A stretch of DNA of 18,136 nt from Kaftiobacterium sp035693805 (GCA_035693805.1 DASSGA010000198.1:1-18136); one strand, 5' to 3'; counted from the first letter of the stretch, positions 7,497 to 16,013 are shown. Notes: a model not told the origin generated them from the letters alone. Translations and numbers: made by a program.

Positions 7497-8311
7497 CGCC
7501 GCGGGAGTCCGGGCGGATGGTGGGGGAGGTGTGGCGGCGCATGGGCCGAGACGACGTGCTCATCCTGGCCTCGGCGACTGCGTACGCCGCGGTGCTGTCC
7601 GTGTTCCCGCTGCTCGTCGCGGCGATCGCGCTGCTCGGTCTCTTCGTCGAGCAGGCCGCCGCGCAGGAGGCGGTGATCCGCGCGATGCGTCCGTATTTGC
7701 CGGATCAGGCGCTCGTCCTGGTTCGGGACACGCTGCACAGCATCGTCCAGACGCGGGGAGCCGCCGGGGTGATCGGCGCCGTGGGTCTGTTCTGGGGCGC
7801 AACGGCGCTCACCGGATCGCTGCGCCAGGGCCTCAATCGTGTGCTCGGCGGTACGCCGCGGGCGTTCTGGCGGCTGAAGCTGGTGGACCTTGGGATGGTG
7901 ATCCTGGGCGGCGTCTTCCTGAGCCTGTCCTTGCTGGGATCGGCGGTACTGGCCGCGCTCTCGGTGCGGCCGGTGGCCGCGATCGTGGAGCGCGCCGCCG
8001 GCACGCTCGGCCAGTTCGCGGCAGTCGTGGGACCCGTGGTGCTGTCGGCGGCGGCGTTCTTCGTCGCCTACCGCTTCCTCCCCAACGTCCGCCTGCGCGG
8101 ACGCAGCCTGCTCTGGGGGACGCTGACCGGCATGGTGCTCTTCGAGCTGTTGAAGCTGGGGTTCTTCTGGTACGTGCGGACCCTCGCCCGGTACCCCATC
8201 GTGTACGGCCCGCTCGCCGGGCTCATCGTGTTCATGGTGTGGACCTATCTCGTGTCGGTCGCCGTGCTGCTGGGCGCGGAGGTCATGGCGGTGATGGAGG
8301 CTCATGGATAA
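7493..8311 (+). CDS. YihY/BrkB-family integral membrane protein
   Basis: Inner-membrane protein of the YihY/BrkB family (often mislabelled ribonuclease BN); the family's transport role is not firmly established. The 272-residue protein shows about six hydrophobic segments near residues 24-50, 92-110, 134-158, 175-196, 208-228 and 237-262. It carries typical family stretches: ATAYAAVLSVFPLLVA early, GLFWGATALTGSLRQGLNRV in the middle, and YGPLAGLIVFMVWTYLVS near the end. The GTG start overlaps the treT stop (GTGA) and has AAGGGG upstream. An in-frame ATG at 7517 with GGAG 9 bases upstream is an alternative. It overlaps otsAB by 8 bases, so it is translationally tied to two trehalose synthases. 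That context suggests a role in trehalose or osmolyte handling, which is inference. Confidence 0.85.
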   Translation: MTPRESGRMVGEVWRRMGRDDVLILASATAYAAVLSVFPLLVAAIALLGLFVEQAAAQEAVIRAMRPYLPDQALVLVRDTLHSIVQTRGAAGVIGAVGLFWGATALTGSLRQGLNRVLGGTPRAFWRLKLVDLGMVILGGVFLSLSLLGSAVLAALSVRPVAAIVERAAGTLGQFAAVVGPVVLSAAAFFVAYRFLPNVRLRGRSLLWGTLTGMVLFELLKLGFFWYVRTLARYPIVYGPLAGLIVFMVWTYLVSVAVLLGAEVMAVMEAHG

Positions 8312-10607
8312 GCAGACGATAATTACGACGATGCGTGAGGTGCTCGGCGGTCGCCGTCTGATCGTCGTGAGCAACCGCGAGCCCTACCTGCACCGCCGCG
8401 TTCCCGGAGGCGTTGCCGTCGAGCGGCCATCCGGCGGGCTCGTCGCCGCGCTCGATCCCGTGATGCAGGCCGTGGGGGGGACGTGGATCGCCTGGGGCAG
8501 CGGCGACGCCGACTTCGACGTCACGGATGGCGAGGGGCGCATCCTCGTGCCGCCGGATCGCGGCGCCTACACGCTGCGCCGGGTGGCCCTGACGCGCGCT
8601 CAGGTGAACGGCTATTACTATGGATACGCGAATCAGGCGCTCTGGCCCCTGTGCCACATGGCTCTGGCGCACGCCCGCTTCCGCCGTCGGGCCTGGGAGA
8701 TGTACGCCGCGGTGAACGAGCACTTCGCCGCGGCGGTCCTGAGCGAGGCCGATCCCGGCAGCGTGGTGTGGATCCACGATTATCACCTGGCCCTCGCTCC
8801 GCGCATGGTACGCGCGCGTCGCCCAGATCAGTTCCTCATGCATTTCTGGCACATTCCGTGGCCGGCCTGGGACGTCTTCCGCGCCTGCCCGCAGCGGACC
8901 GAGTTGCTGGCGGGACTCCTGGCCAACGATCTGATGGTCTTCCAGCACCCCCGGCACGTCGAGCACTTCCTGGAGTGTGCGGAACGGGAACTCGGCGCCC
9001 AGGTGGACCGCGAGGAGGGGCTGGTCGAGCATGACGGCGGTGTGGCCCGCGTGGAGGCGTTCCCGATCAGCGTCGACTTCGCCGCCCTCGACGCGCAGGC
9101 GCGCTCCCGCGCCACCGAGCGCTGGATGGCCCGGCTGCGGCGGCGCTACGACCTCCAGGACAAGGTGGTCGCCGTCGGCGTGGACCGGCTGGACTACACG
9201 AAGGGGATCCCGGAGCGACTGCGCGCGCTGGAGCGTCTGTTCCAGCGTTTCCCTCGGTTCCGGGGCCGGTTCGTCTTCATCCAGAAGTGCGCGCCCAGCC
9301 GCACGCAGATCAAAGCGTACCGGGACCTGCAGCGCCAGGTGGAGACGGAGGTCGACCGCCTGAACACGACGTACGGCACGCGGGACTGGCAGCCCGTCGT
9401 CTACCTGCCGCGGCCGCTTCCTCCCGCGGGCATGGCCGCGCTGTACCGCCTTGCGGATCTGTGCCTGGTGAGCTCGCTGCAAGACGGCATGAACCTCGTC
9501 GCCAAGGAGTACGTCGCCTCGCAGGTCGATCGAGCCGGTGTGCTCCTGGTGAGCGAGCTGGCCGGGGCGCGCGACGAACTCTCCTGGGCGCTACCGATCA
9601 ACCCGTACGACGCCGGCGGCACCGCCGAGGTCATGGTCCAGGCCGCGGAGATGGGCGCGGAGGAGCGGGCCGATCGCATGGAGCACCTCCGGAGCTTCGT
9701 CGCGGTCAAGGACATCTACCAGTGGATGGACGACCACCTGCATGCCGTCGGCCACCTCCTGGCCGCGCGCGCCTCCAAGCGGTGGATCGGCGAGCACGGG
9801 CCTGAGATCCGGGCGCTCGTGCAGGGCCGGAGCCGTCTTGCCGTGCTGCTCGACTTCGACGGGACCCTCGCCCCGATCGTGCCGACGCCAGAACAGGTCG
9901 TCCTGCCGGAGGCCGTGCGGGGCACGATTGAACGCCTGGCCCGCACCCCGGACGTCACGGTGGCCATCATCAGCGGCCGGGCCCTCGGCGACATCCGCCG
10001 CCGGGTCGGTCTACCCGGTCTCATCTATGCCGGTAACCACGGGCTGGAGATCGCGGGCGATGCCTGGGTGTGGGTCCAGCCTGAAGCGAACGCCGCCCGG
10101 GGGCTGATCGGTCCTCTGTGCGGCCACCTCATCGCGCGGCTGCGGGCGGTGCCGGGCGTGATCGTCGAGGACAAGGGTCTCACCGCGAGCATTCACTACC
10201 GCCTCACCCCGCATCCCTACCTCGAGACCGTGCGGAGCGCGGTCTTCGAGGAGGCGGAGCGCAACGGTGGGCTGCTGGTGCGCGAGGGTAAGAAGGTGCT
10301 CGAGGTGCACCCGCGGGTGGAGTGGAACAAGGGCTCCTCCGTGCGATGGATCCTCGCCCGGGGGTCCGACGAGCGATGGCGCGAGGACGCCGCCGTGATC
10401 TACGTCGGCGACGACCGGACGGACGAAGACGCATTCCTGGCGCTGCCCGCGCCCGCGGTCACCATCCGGATCGGATCTGGCCCCACCGCTACCGCGGCGC
10501 GCTACGCGGCCCGGGACTGCCCGGACGTCGCCCGGTTCCTGGAGGACGTGGAGCGGTGGCGGGAGGTCAGCGCAGGTGTGAGACCATCAGCGCGAGGTGC
10601 TCGGTGA
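8304..10607 (+). CDS. otsAB: Bifunctional trehalose-6-phosphate synthase/phosphatase (OtsA-OtsB fusion)
   Basis: Two-domain enzyme: the N-terminal GT20 synthase makes trehalose-6-phosphate from NDP-glucose and glucose-6-phosphate, and the C-terminal HAD phosphatase releases trehalose. Synthase motifs over ~1-490: VVSNREPYLHRR, GGLVAAL near 44-50, WIHDYHL at 156-162 (D159), FWHIPWPAWD, VDRLDYTKG at 293-301 (R295 and K300 match the phosphate-binding Arg/Lys pair) and LQDGMNLVAKEYVA. Phosphatase motifs over ~510-760: LLDFDGTLAP with D517 and D519, AIISGR, AGNHGLEI, KVLEVHPRVEWNKG and YVGDDRTDEDAF with D703/D704. Both active sites look intact at 767 residues. The ATG overlaps the yihY end; a GGAGG lies only 3 bases upstream. 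Its last 41 bases overlap the 3' end of the opposite-strand treT. A glucosylglycerol-phosphate synthase specificity is a lesser alternative. Confidence 0.93.
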   Translation: MDKQTIITTMREVLGGRRLIVVSNREPYLHRRVPGGVAVERPSGGLVAALDPVMQAVGGTWIAWGSGDADFDVTDGEGRILVPPDRGAYTLRRVALTRAQVNGYYYGYANQALWPLCHMALAHARFRRRAWEMYAAVNEHFAAAVLSEADPGSVVWIHDYHLALAPRMVRARRPDQFLMHFWHIPWPAWDVFRACPQRTELLAGLLANDLMVFQHPRHVEHFLECAERELGAQVDREEGLVEHDGGVARVEAFPISVDFAALDAQARSRATERWMARLRRRYDLQDKVVAVGVDRLDYTKGIPERLRALERLFQRFPRFRGRFVFIQKCAPSRTQIKAYRDLQRQVETEVDRLNTTYGTRDWQPVVYLPRPLPPAGMAALYRLADLCLVSSLQDGMNLVAKEYVASQVDRAGVLLVSELAGARDELSWALPINPYDAGGTAEVMVQAAEMGAEERADRMEHLRSFVAVKDIYQWMDDHLHAVGHLLAARASKRWIGEHGPEIRALVQGRSRLAVLLDFDGTLAPIVPTPEQVVLPEAVRGTIERLARTPDVTVAIISGRALGDIRRRVGLPGLIYAGNHGLEIAGDAWVWVQPEANAARGLIGPLCGHLIARLRAVPGVIVEDKGLTASIHYRLTPHPYLETVRSAVFEEAERNGGLLVREGKKVLEVHPRVEWNKGSSVRWILARGSDERWREDAAVIYVGDDRTDEDAFLALPAPAVTIRIGSGPTATAARYAARDCPDVARFLEDVERWREVSAGVRPSARGAR

Positions 10608-11775
10608 GGTCGCGCGTGATGAGGAAGTTCTCGCGAACGTACTCGCGCGCGTTCTCGCCCATCGACTTCGCCAGGGCCGGATTGTTCAGCAGGTGCCGGA
10701 TCCGGAAGGCGCAGCCTTCCACCGAGTTCACCGTGTAGCCGGTCACGCCGTAGATGATCTGCACGGTGATCCCGCCGGCAAACCCCCCGATCACCGGCTT
10801 GCCCTTCCACATCCCCTCCGCCACGGTCAGGCCGAAGCCTTCCTTCGTCGATTTTTGGATGATGATGTCGGCGGCGTGCTGGAGCGCGTTGATCTCGTAG
10901 TGCGCCGTGGGCGGCAGCACGAGGACGTGGACGTCGGGGTCGCCCGCGGCCGCCTCGCGCACCTCCGCCAGAACCTGCTCGCCCTCAGGGTCATCCGTGG
11001 CGCTGCCCCCGGCCAGGATCAGGCGGCAGTCGTCGTACTTCTTCACGATCTGGTAGGCGTTGATCACCCCGATGGGATCCTTGAAGCGGTCGAACCGGCT
11101 CACCTGGAGGAGGATGGGCTTGTCCCTGGGGATCGCCAGGCGGTGCAGCACGGCGTCGACTTCCGTGTCCTCCAGGGCGCGGTTCTTGTCGGAGAGCGGA
11201 TCGATGCTGGGATAGATGAGGTACTGCGGGATGGGCAGCCGCTGGGCGAACCTGGGCAGCGAGAAGATGGCCCCGTCATAGCGCACGATGAACTGGCGGA
11301 TGAACGACCAGGCGCGGCGCTGGGGATGGCTGACATCGATGTGGCAGCGCCAGATCCATGGGCCGCGCTTCTGCGCGTGCTCGATCAGGGCGGCGGGCTG
11401 CGGATCATGGATGATCACGACGTCGGCGTCGAGGTCCAGCTTGCCCGCATTGTCGCGGTTGGTGTCCAGGTAGCCCTGGAGCATCGCCTCGGTGAACGCC
11501 TGCTCGTCGCCCTGCAGCGCATTGTGGAAGCTCTTCGTCACCCGGAAGAACGCGTCGTTGCCCGCGAGGACCTCCCAGCGCGGGCGGATCCCGAGCTCCT
11601 CGAACAGCGGGACGTAGCGATCGAGCATCTCTGCCACGCCGCCCCCGACGCGGGTGGAGTTTACGTGCAGGAGCGAGCGGCCCCGCACGCGTTCGGCGAG
11701 CCGCTGCAGGAGGTCGATCGCTCCCCGCGGCGCCACGGGCCGGTAATCTTCGAGCGTGACGGCGGTCTTAAGCAT
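10567..11775 (-). CDS. treT: Trehalose synthase TreT-like glycosyltransferase, copy 2
   Basis: Second GT4 trehalose glycosyltransferring synthase, 402 residues, predicted to join NDP-glucose and glucose into trehalose. Motifs: LLHVNSTRVGGGVAEML at 35-51, HDPQPAAL at 123-130, WRCHIDVS at 142-149, LIYPSIDPLSDKN at 186-198, LLQVSRFDRFKDP at 222-234 and EGFGLTVAE with E312 and E320 as the EX7E pair. I chose the ATG at 11775 because it aligns with the other copy and overlaps the stop of the upstream DUF5752 gene by 8 bases; the open frame extends to 11892, but that part is the DUF5752 gene in another frame. It is the last gene of the - strand operon and runs 41 bases into the otsAB 3' end. No terminator is visible after it. 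It sits next to ADP-glucose synthesis (GlgC), so ADP-glucose is the likely donor (inference). Confidence 0.9.
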   Translation of the reverse strand: MLKTAVTLEDYRPVAPRGAIDLLQRLAERVRGRSLLHVNSTRVGGGVAEMLDRYVPLFEELGIRPRWEVLAGNDAFFRVTKSFHNALQGDEQAFTEAMLQGYLDTNRDNAGKLDLDADVVIIHDPQPAALIEHAQKRGPWIWRCHIDVSHPQRRAWSFIRQFIVRYDGAIFSLPRFAQRLPIPQYLIYPSIDPLSDKNRALEDTEVDAVLHRLAIPRDKPILLQVSRFDRFKDPIGVINAYQIVKKYDDCRLILAGGSATDDPEGEQVLAEVREAAAGDPDVHVLVLPPTAHYEINALQHAADIIIQKSTKEGFGLTVAEGMWKGKPVIGGFAGGITVQIIYGVTGYTVNSVEGCAFRIRHLLNNPALAKSMGENAREYVRENFLITRDLTEHLALMVSHLR

Positions 11776-12436
11776 GGCTCGGGTGCCCCAGGTCTTCGTC
11801 GATGAGTGCGAGCAATCGGGTGCGCAGGCCATCCAGGCTGCTGATGTAGGGGTTGATGCGGCGGATGCGCTCCGCGAGCGCGGCCTCGCCAAGCTCGTCC
11901 GCCAGCCAGCCCACCGTCTCCCAGCGCCCCCGCCGGGCCTCCGTGCGGAAGAAATGGTAGTAGATCGCGCTCAGGTCGACACGGGCGAGGGCGTCCCGGA
12001 ACTCGCGCAGAGTGGAGGCACGGATGCCCGTGGGGACCGCGATGAGCCGGGAGCGCATGAAGTAGAAGGGCTCCCCGTACACGATCCGCGGCACCATCTG
12101 CAGGCCCGACAGGTGGTCGTCGATGATCGTGATCAGCTCGGCGCGCAGCTGCTCGACCTCCTCGTAGTCGAAGGGGTCGATCACCGCGAGCCGCTCCCCG
12201 AGCACCCGATCCCGCACCTGGATGGCGGCCCACGTCGCGAAGTCGTTGGCATACGGCGCGGCGAGATACCGGCTGCGGAGAAACGCCGAGTGGGTGTGGT
12301 AGAAGATGGATTCCGCGGGGACCTCCTCGACGGCGGTGAGGAGCTCGCGCTCGTCCCAGGCGCTGCGGCCCAGCATCTCGCGCAGCTCGAGGCAGTCCAC
12401 GAATTCGAAGGGGCGGGCGGCGGTGGCAGGGGCCAT
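11768..12436 (-). CDS. DUF5752 family protein
   Basis: A 222-residue soluble protein that I recognise as DUF5752, a family of unknown function often found beside sugar glycosyltransferases. Visible features are FEFVDCLELREMLG near the start, a central ESIFYHTHSAFLRSRYL stretch, YANDFATWAAIQVRDRVLGERLAVIDPF, and a helical C-terminus ending LLALIDEDLGHPSHA. There is no signal peptide, membrane segment or cysteine motif. The acidic and aromatic segments with His-Thr-His suggest a ligand or metal site, but no catalytic fold is evident. It starts 2 bases after the DUF3536 stop, and its stop overlaps the treT start by 8 bases, so it is made in step with TreT. A regulatory or accessory role for TreT is a reasonable inference only. 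Confidence 0.78.
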   Translation of the reverse strand: MAPATAARPFEFVDCLELREMLGRSAWDERELLTAVEEVPAESIFYHTHSAFLRSRYLAAPYANDFATWAAIQVRDRVLGERLAVIDPFDYEEVEQLRAELITIIDDHLSGLQMVPRIVYGEPFYFMRSRLIAVPTGIRASTLREFRDALARVDLSAIYYHFFRTEARRGRWETVGWLADELGEAALAERIRRINPYISSLDGLRTRLLALIDEDLGHPSHA

Positions 12437-12438
12437 GA

Positions 12439-14796
12439 CTACTCTATTCTATCCATCGCAAAGTGCAGGCGTTCTCCCAGGGTCCGGACGCCCGGATCGC
12501 GGGCTGAGCGGGCCAGCCGGTAGAAGGCGTTCTGGGCCTCCCACAGGTTGATCGTGACCCCCGCGGCTTCGGCGAAATCCAGCAGCTCCGCGGCGCGGGC
12601 GACCCGGTCCGCGACATGGCCTGCACCGCCGAGGGCCTGCTCCAGCCGCCGGCGCAGCAGGGGTTCGAACCGGTCGGCCCGGATCTCGCGTCCCCACGAC
12701 CGCAGCTCCGCCAGCACCTCACGGACGCGGGGCCGCAGACGGACCGTGCCATCCACGCTCAGTTCATCCTCGAGCTCGCGGGTGAGGGCCACGACGGCCG
12801 CGGTGACCAGCGGCACCGGAACCTCGGCGCCCGCCTCCCGCAGGTATTCCATCAGCGGCCGGTTGTCCTGGTAGAGCTTGCGATAGACCTCCTCCAGCTC
12901 GCGCAGGGTCCGCTCGCTCAACCGGGCCAGGACCATCCGGCGGTCCTCGAGGGGCAGATCCCGCAGGGAGAGGTACTGCGGCCCGAAGGCCAGGTCGATC
13001 GCGCGGACGACCTCGCTCAGCACGTTCTTCCCCGACCGCTCGACGAGCGAGTCACGGACGGCCGTGTAGCGCGCCTCATCCCAGCCCATCGTCACCGCGC
13101 AGTGCACCTCGTGGCCGCCGAAGTGCGCGAGCGCATACGCGGCCTCGTGGGCGTCGTCCACCGGGACGTTGCGTACCCGCACCCGGCCCAGATGCAGGGT
13201 GTGCGATCCGGCGGCGACGTCGGTGCGGTCCAGCTCCGAGACGGTGATGGCGGAGGCGAGCGTGCTCGAGCGGCCGCCGACCAGGCCGGTCATCGCGAAG
13301 TACGCCGCCGACTCCCGCGGTCCCACGGCGCGGGGGAGGACGAGCTCCTCGAACACCGCAGCGCCGTCCGGCCAGCGCTCCGAGTTGCCGGGTGCAGCTC
13401 GCAGGTGGTCGACGAACGGGGCGTCCAGCTCGACGCCGAAGCCGCGGGCGAGCTCCATCGCCCGGGCGGCATGGGACAGGATCTGCACCGTTTCCGGCCC
13501 GCTGATGTCATCGAAGAACCATCCGTCGCTGCTTTGCATCAGCATGGCATGGCGCTGCAGCTCCAGGAGGCGCAGGGCGGAGGCGCGGCGCTCCGGGGTG
13601 TCCGCGGTCTTGCCGTGCCGGGCGAGGAACGCGTCAGCCGCGGCCGGCGCCGGATCGATCAGATCGACCGCTTCATCCCGGGCCGCCCACGCGTCGCGGA
13701 AGAGCTCTTCCCCGTACAGTTCATAGGCGGCGGCGAGCTGCTCCGCCAGCCAGGTGATCCCCCGGCGCAGCGGGGCGCGCCAGCGCTGGTGCGTCCCCTG
13801 ACCGGTGCGGCAGCCGCAGTCCGCCCGCCAGCGCTCGATGCCGTGCGCGCAGCTCCACGACGTGTTCTCCACGATCTCCACGTCAAGGGCCGGCGGATGC
13901 GCGGCCAGGAAGGCCGCGGCGTTGAGGACGCGCAGGCCGTGCTCGCGGTCGGCGCGATCGAGCGCGTAGGCCAGGGCCATGTCTCCGAACTGGTGATGGT
14001 GTCCGTAGGTCTCCCCGTCCGTGGCCACGACCAGGAGCCGCGCCTGCTGGTCGGACGGTGCCGCCGCGGCGAGACGCTCGGCGAAGGTGCGCCCGTCGTG
14101 CAGAACGCCTTCGAACGCGACTGCACGTGAGAGGGGTCCATGGTAGAAGAGCAGGCTGATCGAACGGCCGCTGGGAAGGCGGCAGCGATAGGGGAGGGTC
14201 ACGTCCAGCGTCTCCGCGGTGACGTCCTTCCAGGGACCTTCGGCCCGGCGGACGCGCCGCGCCTGGTGGGGGGCGAGGAACGTGAAGGCCATCCCGTGCG
14301 AGGCCAGGATCTCCAGCGTCTCCAGGTCCACGGCCGTCTCCGGCAGCCACAAACCCTCCGGGCGGCGCTTGAACCGGCGCTCGAAGTCCCGGATCGCCCA
14401 CCGGACCTGGGTCACTCGATCGCGCGGGGTGGCGAGCGGCATGATGACGTGATTGAATACCTGCGCGATGGCGTTGCCGTGGCCGTACTGGTCGTGGCGG
14501 CTGGCGCGGTCGGCCTCGAGGAGCTGCTCGTAGGTAGCCGGCGCATGCCGCGCCAGCCAGCGCATCAGCGTGGGGCCGGCGTTGTAGCTGATCTTCGCGT
14601 AGTTGTTGACGACGCGGATGATGCGGTCCTGGTCATCGATCAGGCGCGACGCGGCGTTGCGGGCATAGCACTCCGCCGTGATGCGCTCGTTCCAGTCGTG
14701 GAAGGGGGCGGCGGCCTCCGCCAGCTCCACGGCGTCGGTCCAGGGGTTCTCACGCGCGGGTTGATAGAAGTGGCCGTGGACGCACAGATGACGCAT
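12439..14796 (-). CDS. GH57-like DUF3536 domain protein
   Basis: A 785-residue protein with an N-terminal GH57-type catalytic domain and a C-terminal DUF3536 region. GH57 motif equivalents are HGHFYQPARENPW at 7-19, EGLWLPETAVDLETLEILA at 147-165 (E153 in the nucleophile position) and VVATDGETYGHHHQFGD at 256-272 (D260 in the acid/base position, followed by a His cluster). A cysteine-bearing stretch, SWSCAHGIERWRADCGC, lies at 313-329. The helical C-terminus (~500-780) matches DUF3536 in style. Activity is not established for this group; an alpha-glucan hydrolase or transferase is the fair guess. It lies between glgC (5 bases upstream) and DUF5752 (2 bases downstream), so it belongs to the glycogen/trehalose operon. 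An AGGTAGG directly abutting the ATG is too close to be a good ribosome site, suggesting coupled translation. Confidence 0.85.
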   Translation of the reverse strand: MRHLCVHGHFYQPARENPWTDAVELAEAAAPFHDWNERITAECYARNAASRLIDDQDRIIRVVNNYAKISYNAGPTLMRWLARHAPATYEQLLEADRASRHDQYGHGNAIAQVFNHVIMPLATPRDRVTQVRWAIRDFERRFKRRPEGLWLPETAVDLETLEILASHGMAFTFLAPHQARRVRRAEGPWKDVTAETLDVTLPYRCRLPSGRSISLLFYHGPLSRAVAFEGVLHDGRTFAERLAAAAPSDQQARLLVVATDGETYGHHHQFGDMALAYALDRADREHGLRVLNAAAFLAAHPPALDVEIVENTSWSCAHGIERWRADCGCRTGQGTHQRWRAPLRRGITWLAEQLAAAYELYGEELFRDAWAARDEAVDLIDPAPAAADAFLARHGKTADTPERRASALRLLELQRHAMLMQSSDGWFFDDISGPETVQILSHAARAMELARGFGVELDAPFVDHLRAAPGNSERWPDGAAVFEELVLPRAVGPRESAAYFAMTGLVGGRSSTLASAITVSELDRTDVAAGSHTLHLGRVRVRNVPVDDAHEAAYALAHFGGHEVHCAVTMGWDEARYTAVRDSLVERSGKNVLSEVVRAIDLAFGPQYLSLRDLPLEDRRMVLARLSERTLRELEEVYRKLYQDNRPLMEYLREAGAEVPVPLVTAAVVALTRELEDELSVDGTVRLRPRVREVLAELRSWGREIRADRFEPLLRRRLEQALGGAGHVADRVARAAELLDFAEAAGVTINLWEAQNAFYRLARSARDPGVRTLGERLHFAMDRIE

Positions 14797-14801
14797 CCTA
14801 C

Positions 14802-16010
14802 CTAACGGGTCTGCCCGCGGGGGAGGATGACGAGTCCTGAGGGATCGAGGTGGTAGCGCAGGCGGTCCGCCTCCGGATCTGCGCCGATGCGCACCCCGCG
14901 GGGGATGGCGTTGTATCGGTCGGCGATCACCCGCCGGAGGCTCGCCTCCTCGCCCACGACCGTATGGTCCATGATGATGGACTCTTCGACGGTGGCCCCG
15001 CGCAGCACCCGCACGCCCCGGCCCAGGATCGAGCGCGTGACGACGGCCCCGTCGATCATGCTGCCCTCGCCGATCAGGGTGTTACGGATATCTCCCTCAA
15101 GGAGGCGGGCAGATGGTCCCGGATAGGAGGCGGCCAGGATCGACCAGTCAGGGTTGTCCAGGTTCAGCGCGGGCTCAGGGCCGAGCAGGTCCATGTGCGC
15201 CTGCCAGTAGGTCACGATCGTCCCCACGTCCCGCCAGTAGCCCGCTTCTTCGTAGGGCTGCACGCCCGGCACGTCGTTGTCCAGGAAGTTGTAGGCATAG
15301 ACGCGGCGGTGGGGGACGAGTTCCGGGATGATCGTGCGGCCGAAGTCGTGGTCGGTGCTGCGGCGGGCATCTTCGACCAGCGCCTCCAGCAAGACGTCGT
15401 GGTTGAACAGGTAGTTGCCCATCGAGGCGTAGGCGCGGGCGGGATCGGTGGGCATCGGCACGGGCGTCTTCGGCTTCTCGTCGAAGCCGGTGATGCGGCT
15501 CTCCTCGTCCACGGCGAGGATGCCAAACCCGCCGGCCTGCGCCACCGGCACGGGCAGTGCGGCCACACTGATGTCGGCGCGTCGCTGCTGATGGAAGGCG
15601 ATCATCTGCCCGACGTCCATCCGGTAGACGTGATCGGCGCCGAAGATGGCCACGATGTCGGGGCGGAAGTCACGGACGAGGTTGATGTTCTGGTACACGG
15701 CGTCGGCCGTGCCCTGGTACCAGGTGCCGCCCCAGCGCATCTGCGGCGGGACGATGATCACGAAGTGGTCGGAGAGGCCGCCCAGCCGCCAGGCGTTGCG
15801 CAGGTGCTCGATGAGTGACTGCGCCTTGTACTGGACCAGGACGTAGAGCGCGTAGATGCCCGAGTTGACGAAGTTGGAGAGGACGAAGTCGATGATGCGG
15901 TACTTCCCGCCGAAGGGGACCGCCGGCTTGCCGCGTTCCCGGGTCAGGGGGTAGAGGCGCTCTCCTTTGCCGCCGGCCAGGATGATCGCGAGGACACGCG
16001 GATGGGCCAC
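14802..16010 (-). CDS. glgC: Glucose-1-phosphate adenylyltransferase
   Basis: Makes ADP-glucose from glucose-1-phosphate and ATP, the committed step of bacterial glycogen synthesis. The 402-residue protein has the nucleotide-binding LAGGKGERLYPLTRERGKPA at 11-30, GGKYRIIDFVLSN at 34-46, WYQGTADAV at 97-105, FGADHVYRMD at 123-132 (D126 matches the catalytic Asp), FDEKPK at 176-181 (K179 matches the glucose-1-phosphate Lys), MGNYLFNHDVL at 197-207, and a left-handed beta-helix-like C-terminus (MIDGAVVTRSILGRGVRV). The start is GTG, 3 bases after the branching-enzyme stop, with no clear ribosome site, so coupling is likely. No glgA lies in the window; the ADP-glucose may also serve the TreT of the same operon. 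Confidence 0.95.
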   Translation of the reverse strand: MAHPRVLAIILAGGKGERLYPLTRERGKPAVPFGGKYRIIDFVLSNFVNSGIYALYVLVQYKAQSLIEHLRNAWRLGGLSDHFVIIVPPQMRWGGTWYQGTADAVYQNINLVRDFRPDIVAIFGADHVYRMDVGQMIAFHQQRRADISVAALPVPVAQAGGFGILAVDEESRITGFDEKPKTPVPMPTDPARAYASMGNYLFNHDVLLEALVEDARRSTDHDFGRTIIPELVPHRRVYAYNFLDNDVPGVQPYEEAGYWRDVGTIVTYWQAHMDLLGPEPALNLDNPDWSILAASYPGPSARLLEGDIRNTLIGEGSMIDGAVVTRSILGRGVRVLRGATVEESIIMDHTVVGEEASLRRVIADRYNAIPRGVRIGADPEADRLRYHLDPSGLVILPRGQTR

Positions 16011-16013
16011 GGT

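Noticed and set aside
11776..11892. Longer start for the - strand treT
   Set aside because: The extension lies in the DUF5752 coding region in another frame, is Ser/Ala/Arg-rich and has no counterpart in the other TreT; the ATG at 11775 fits the overlap and alignment.
12616..14130. 504-codon open frame on the + strand
   Set aside because: Antisense of the DUF3536 gene, which has convincing GH57 motifs in its own frame; no motif in this frame.
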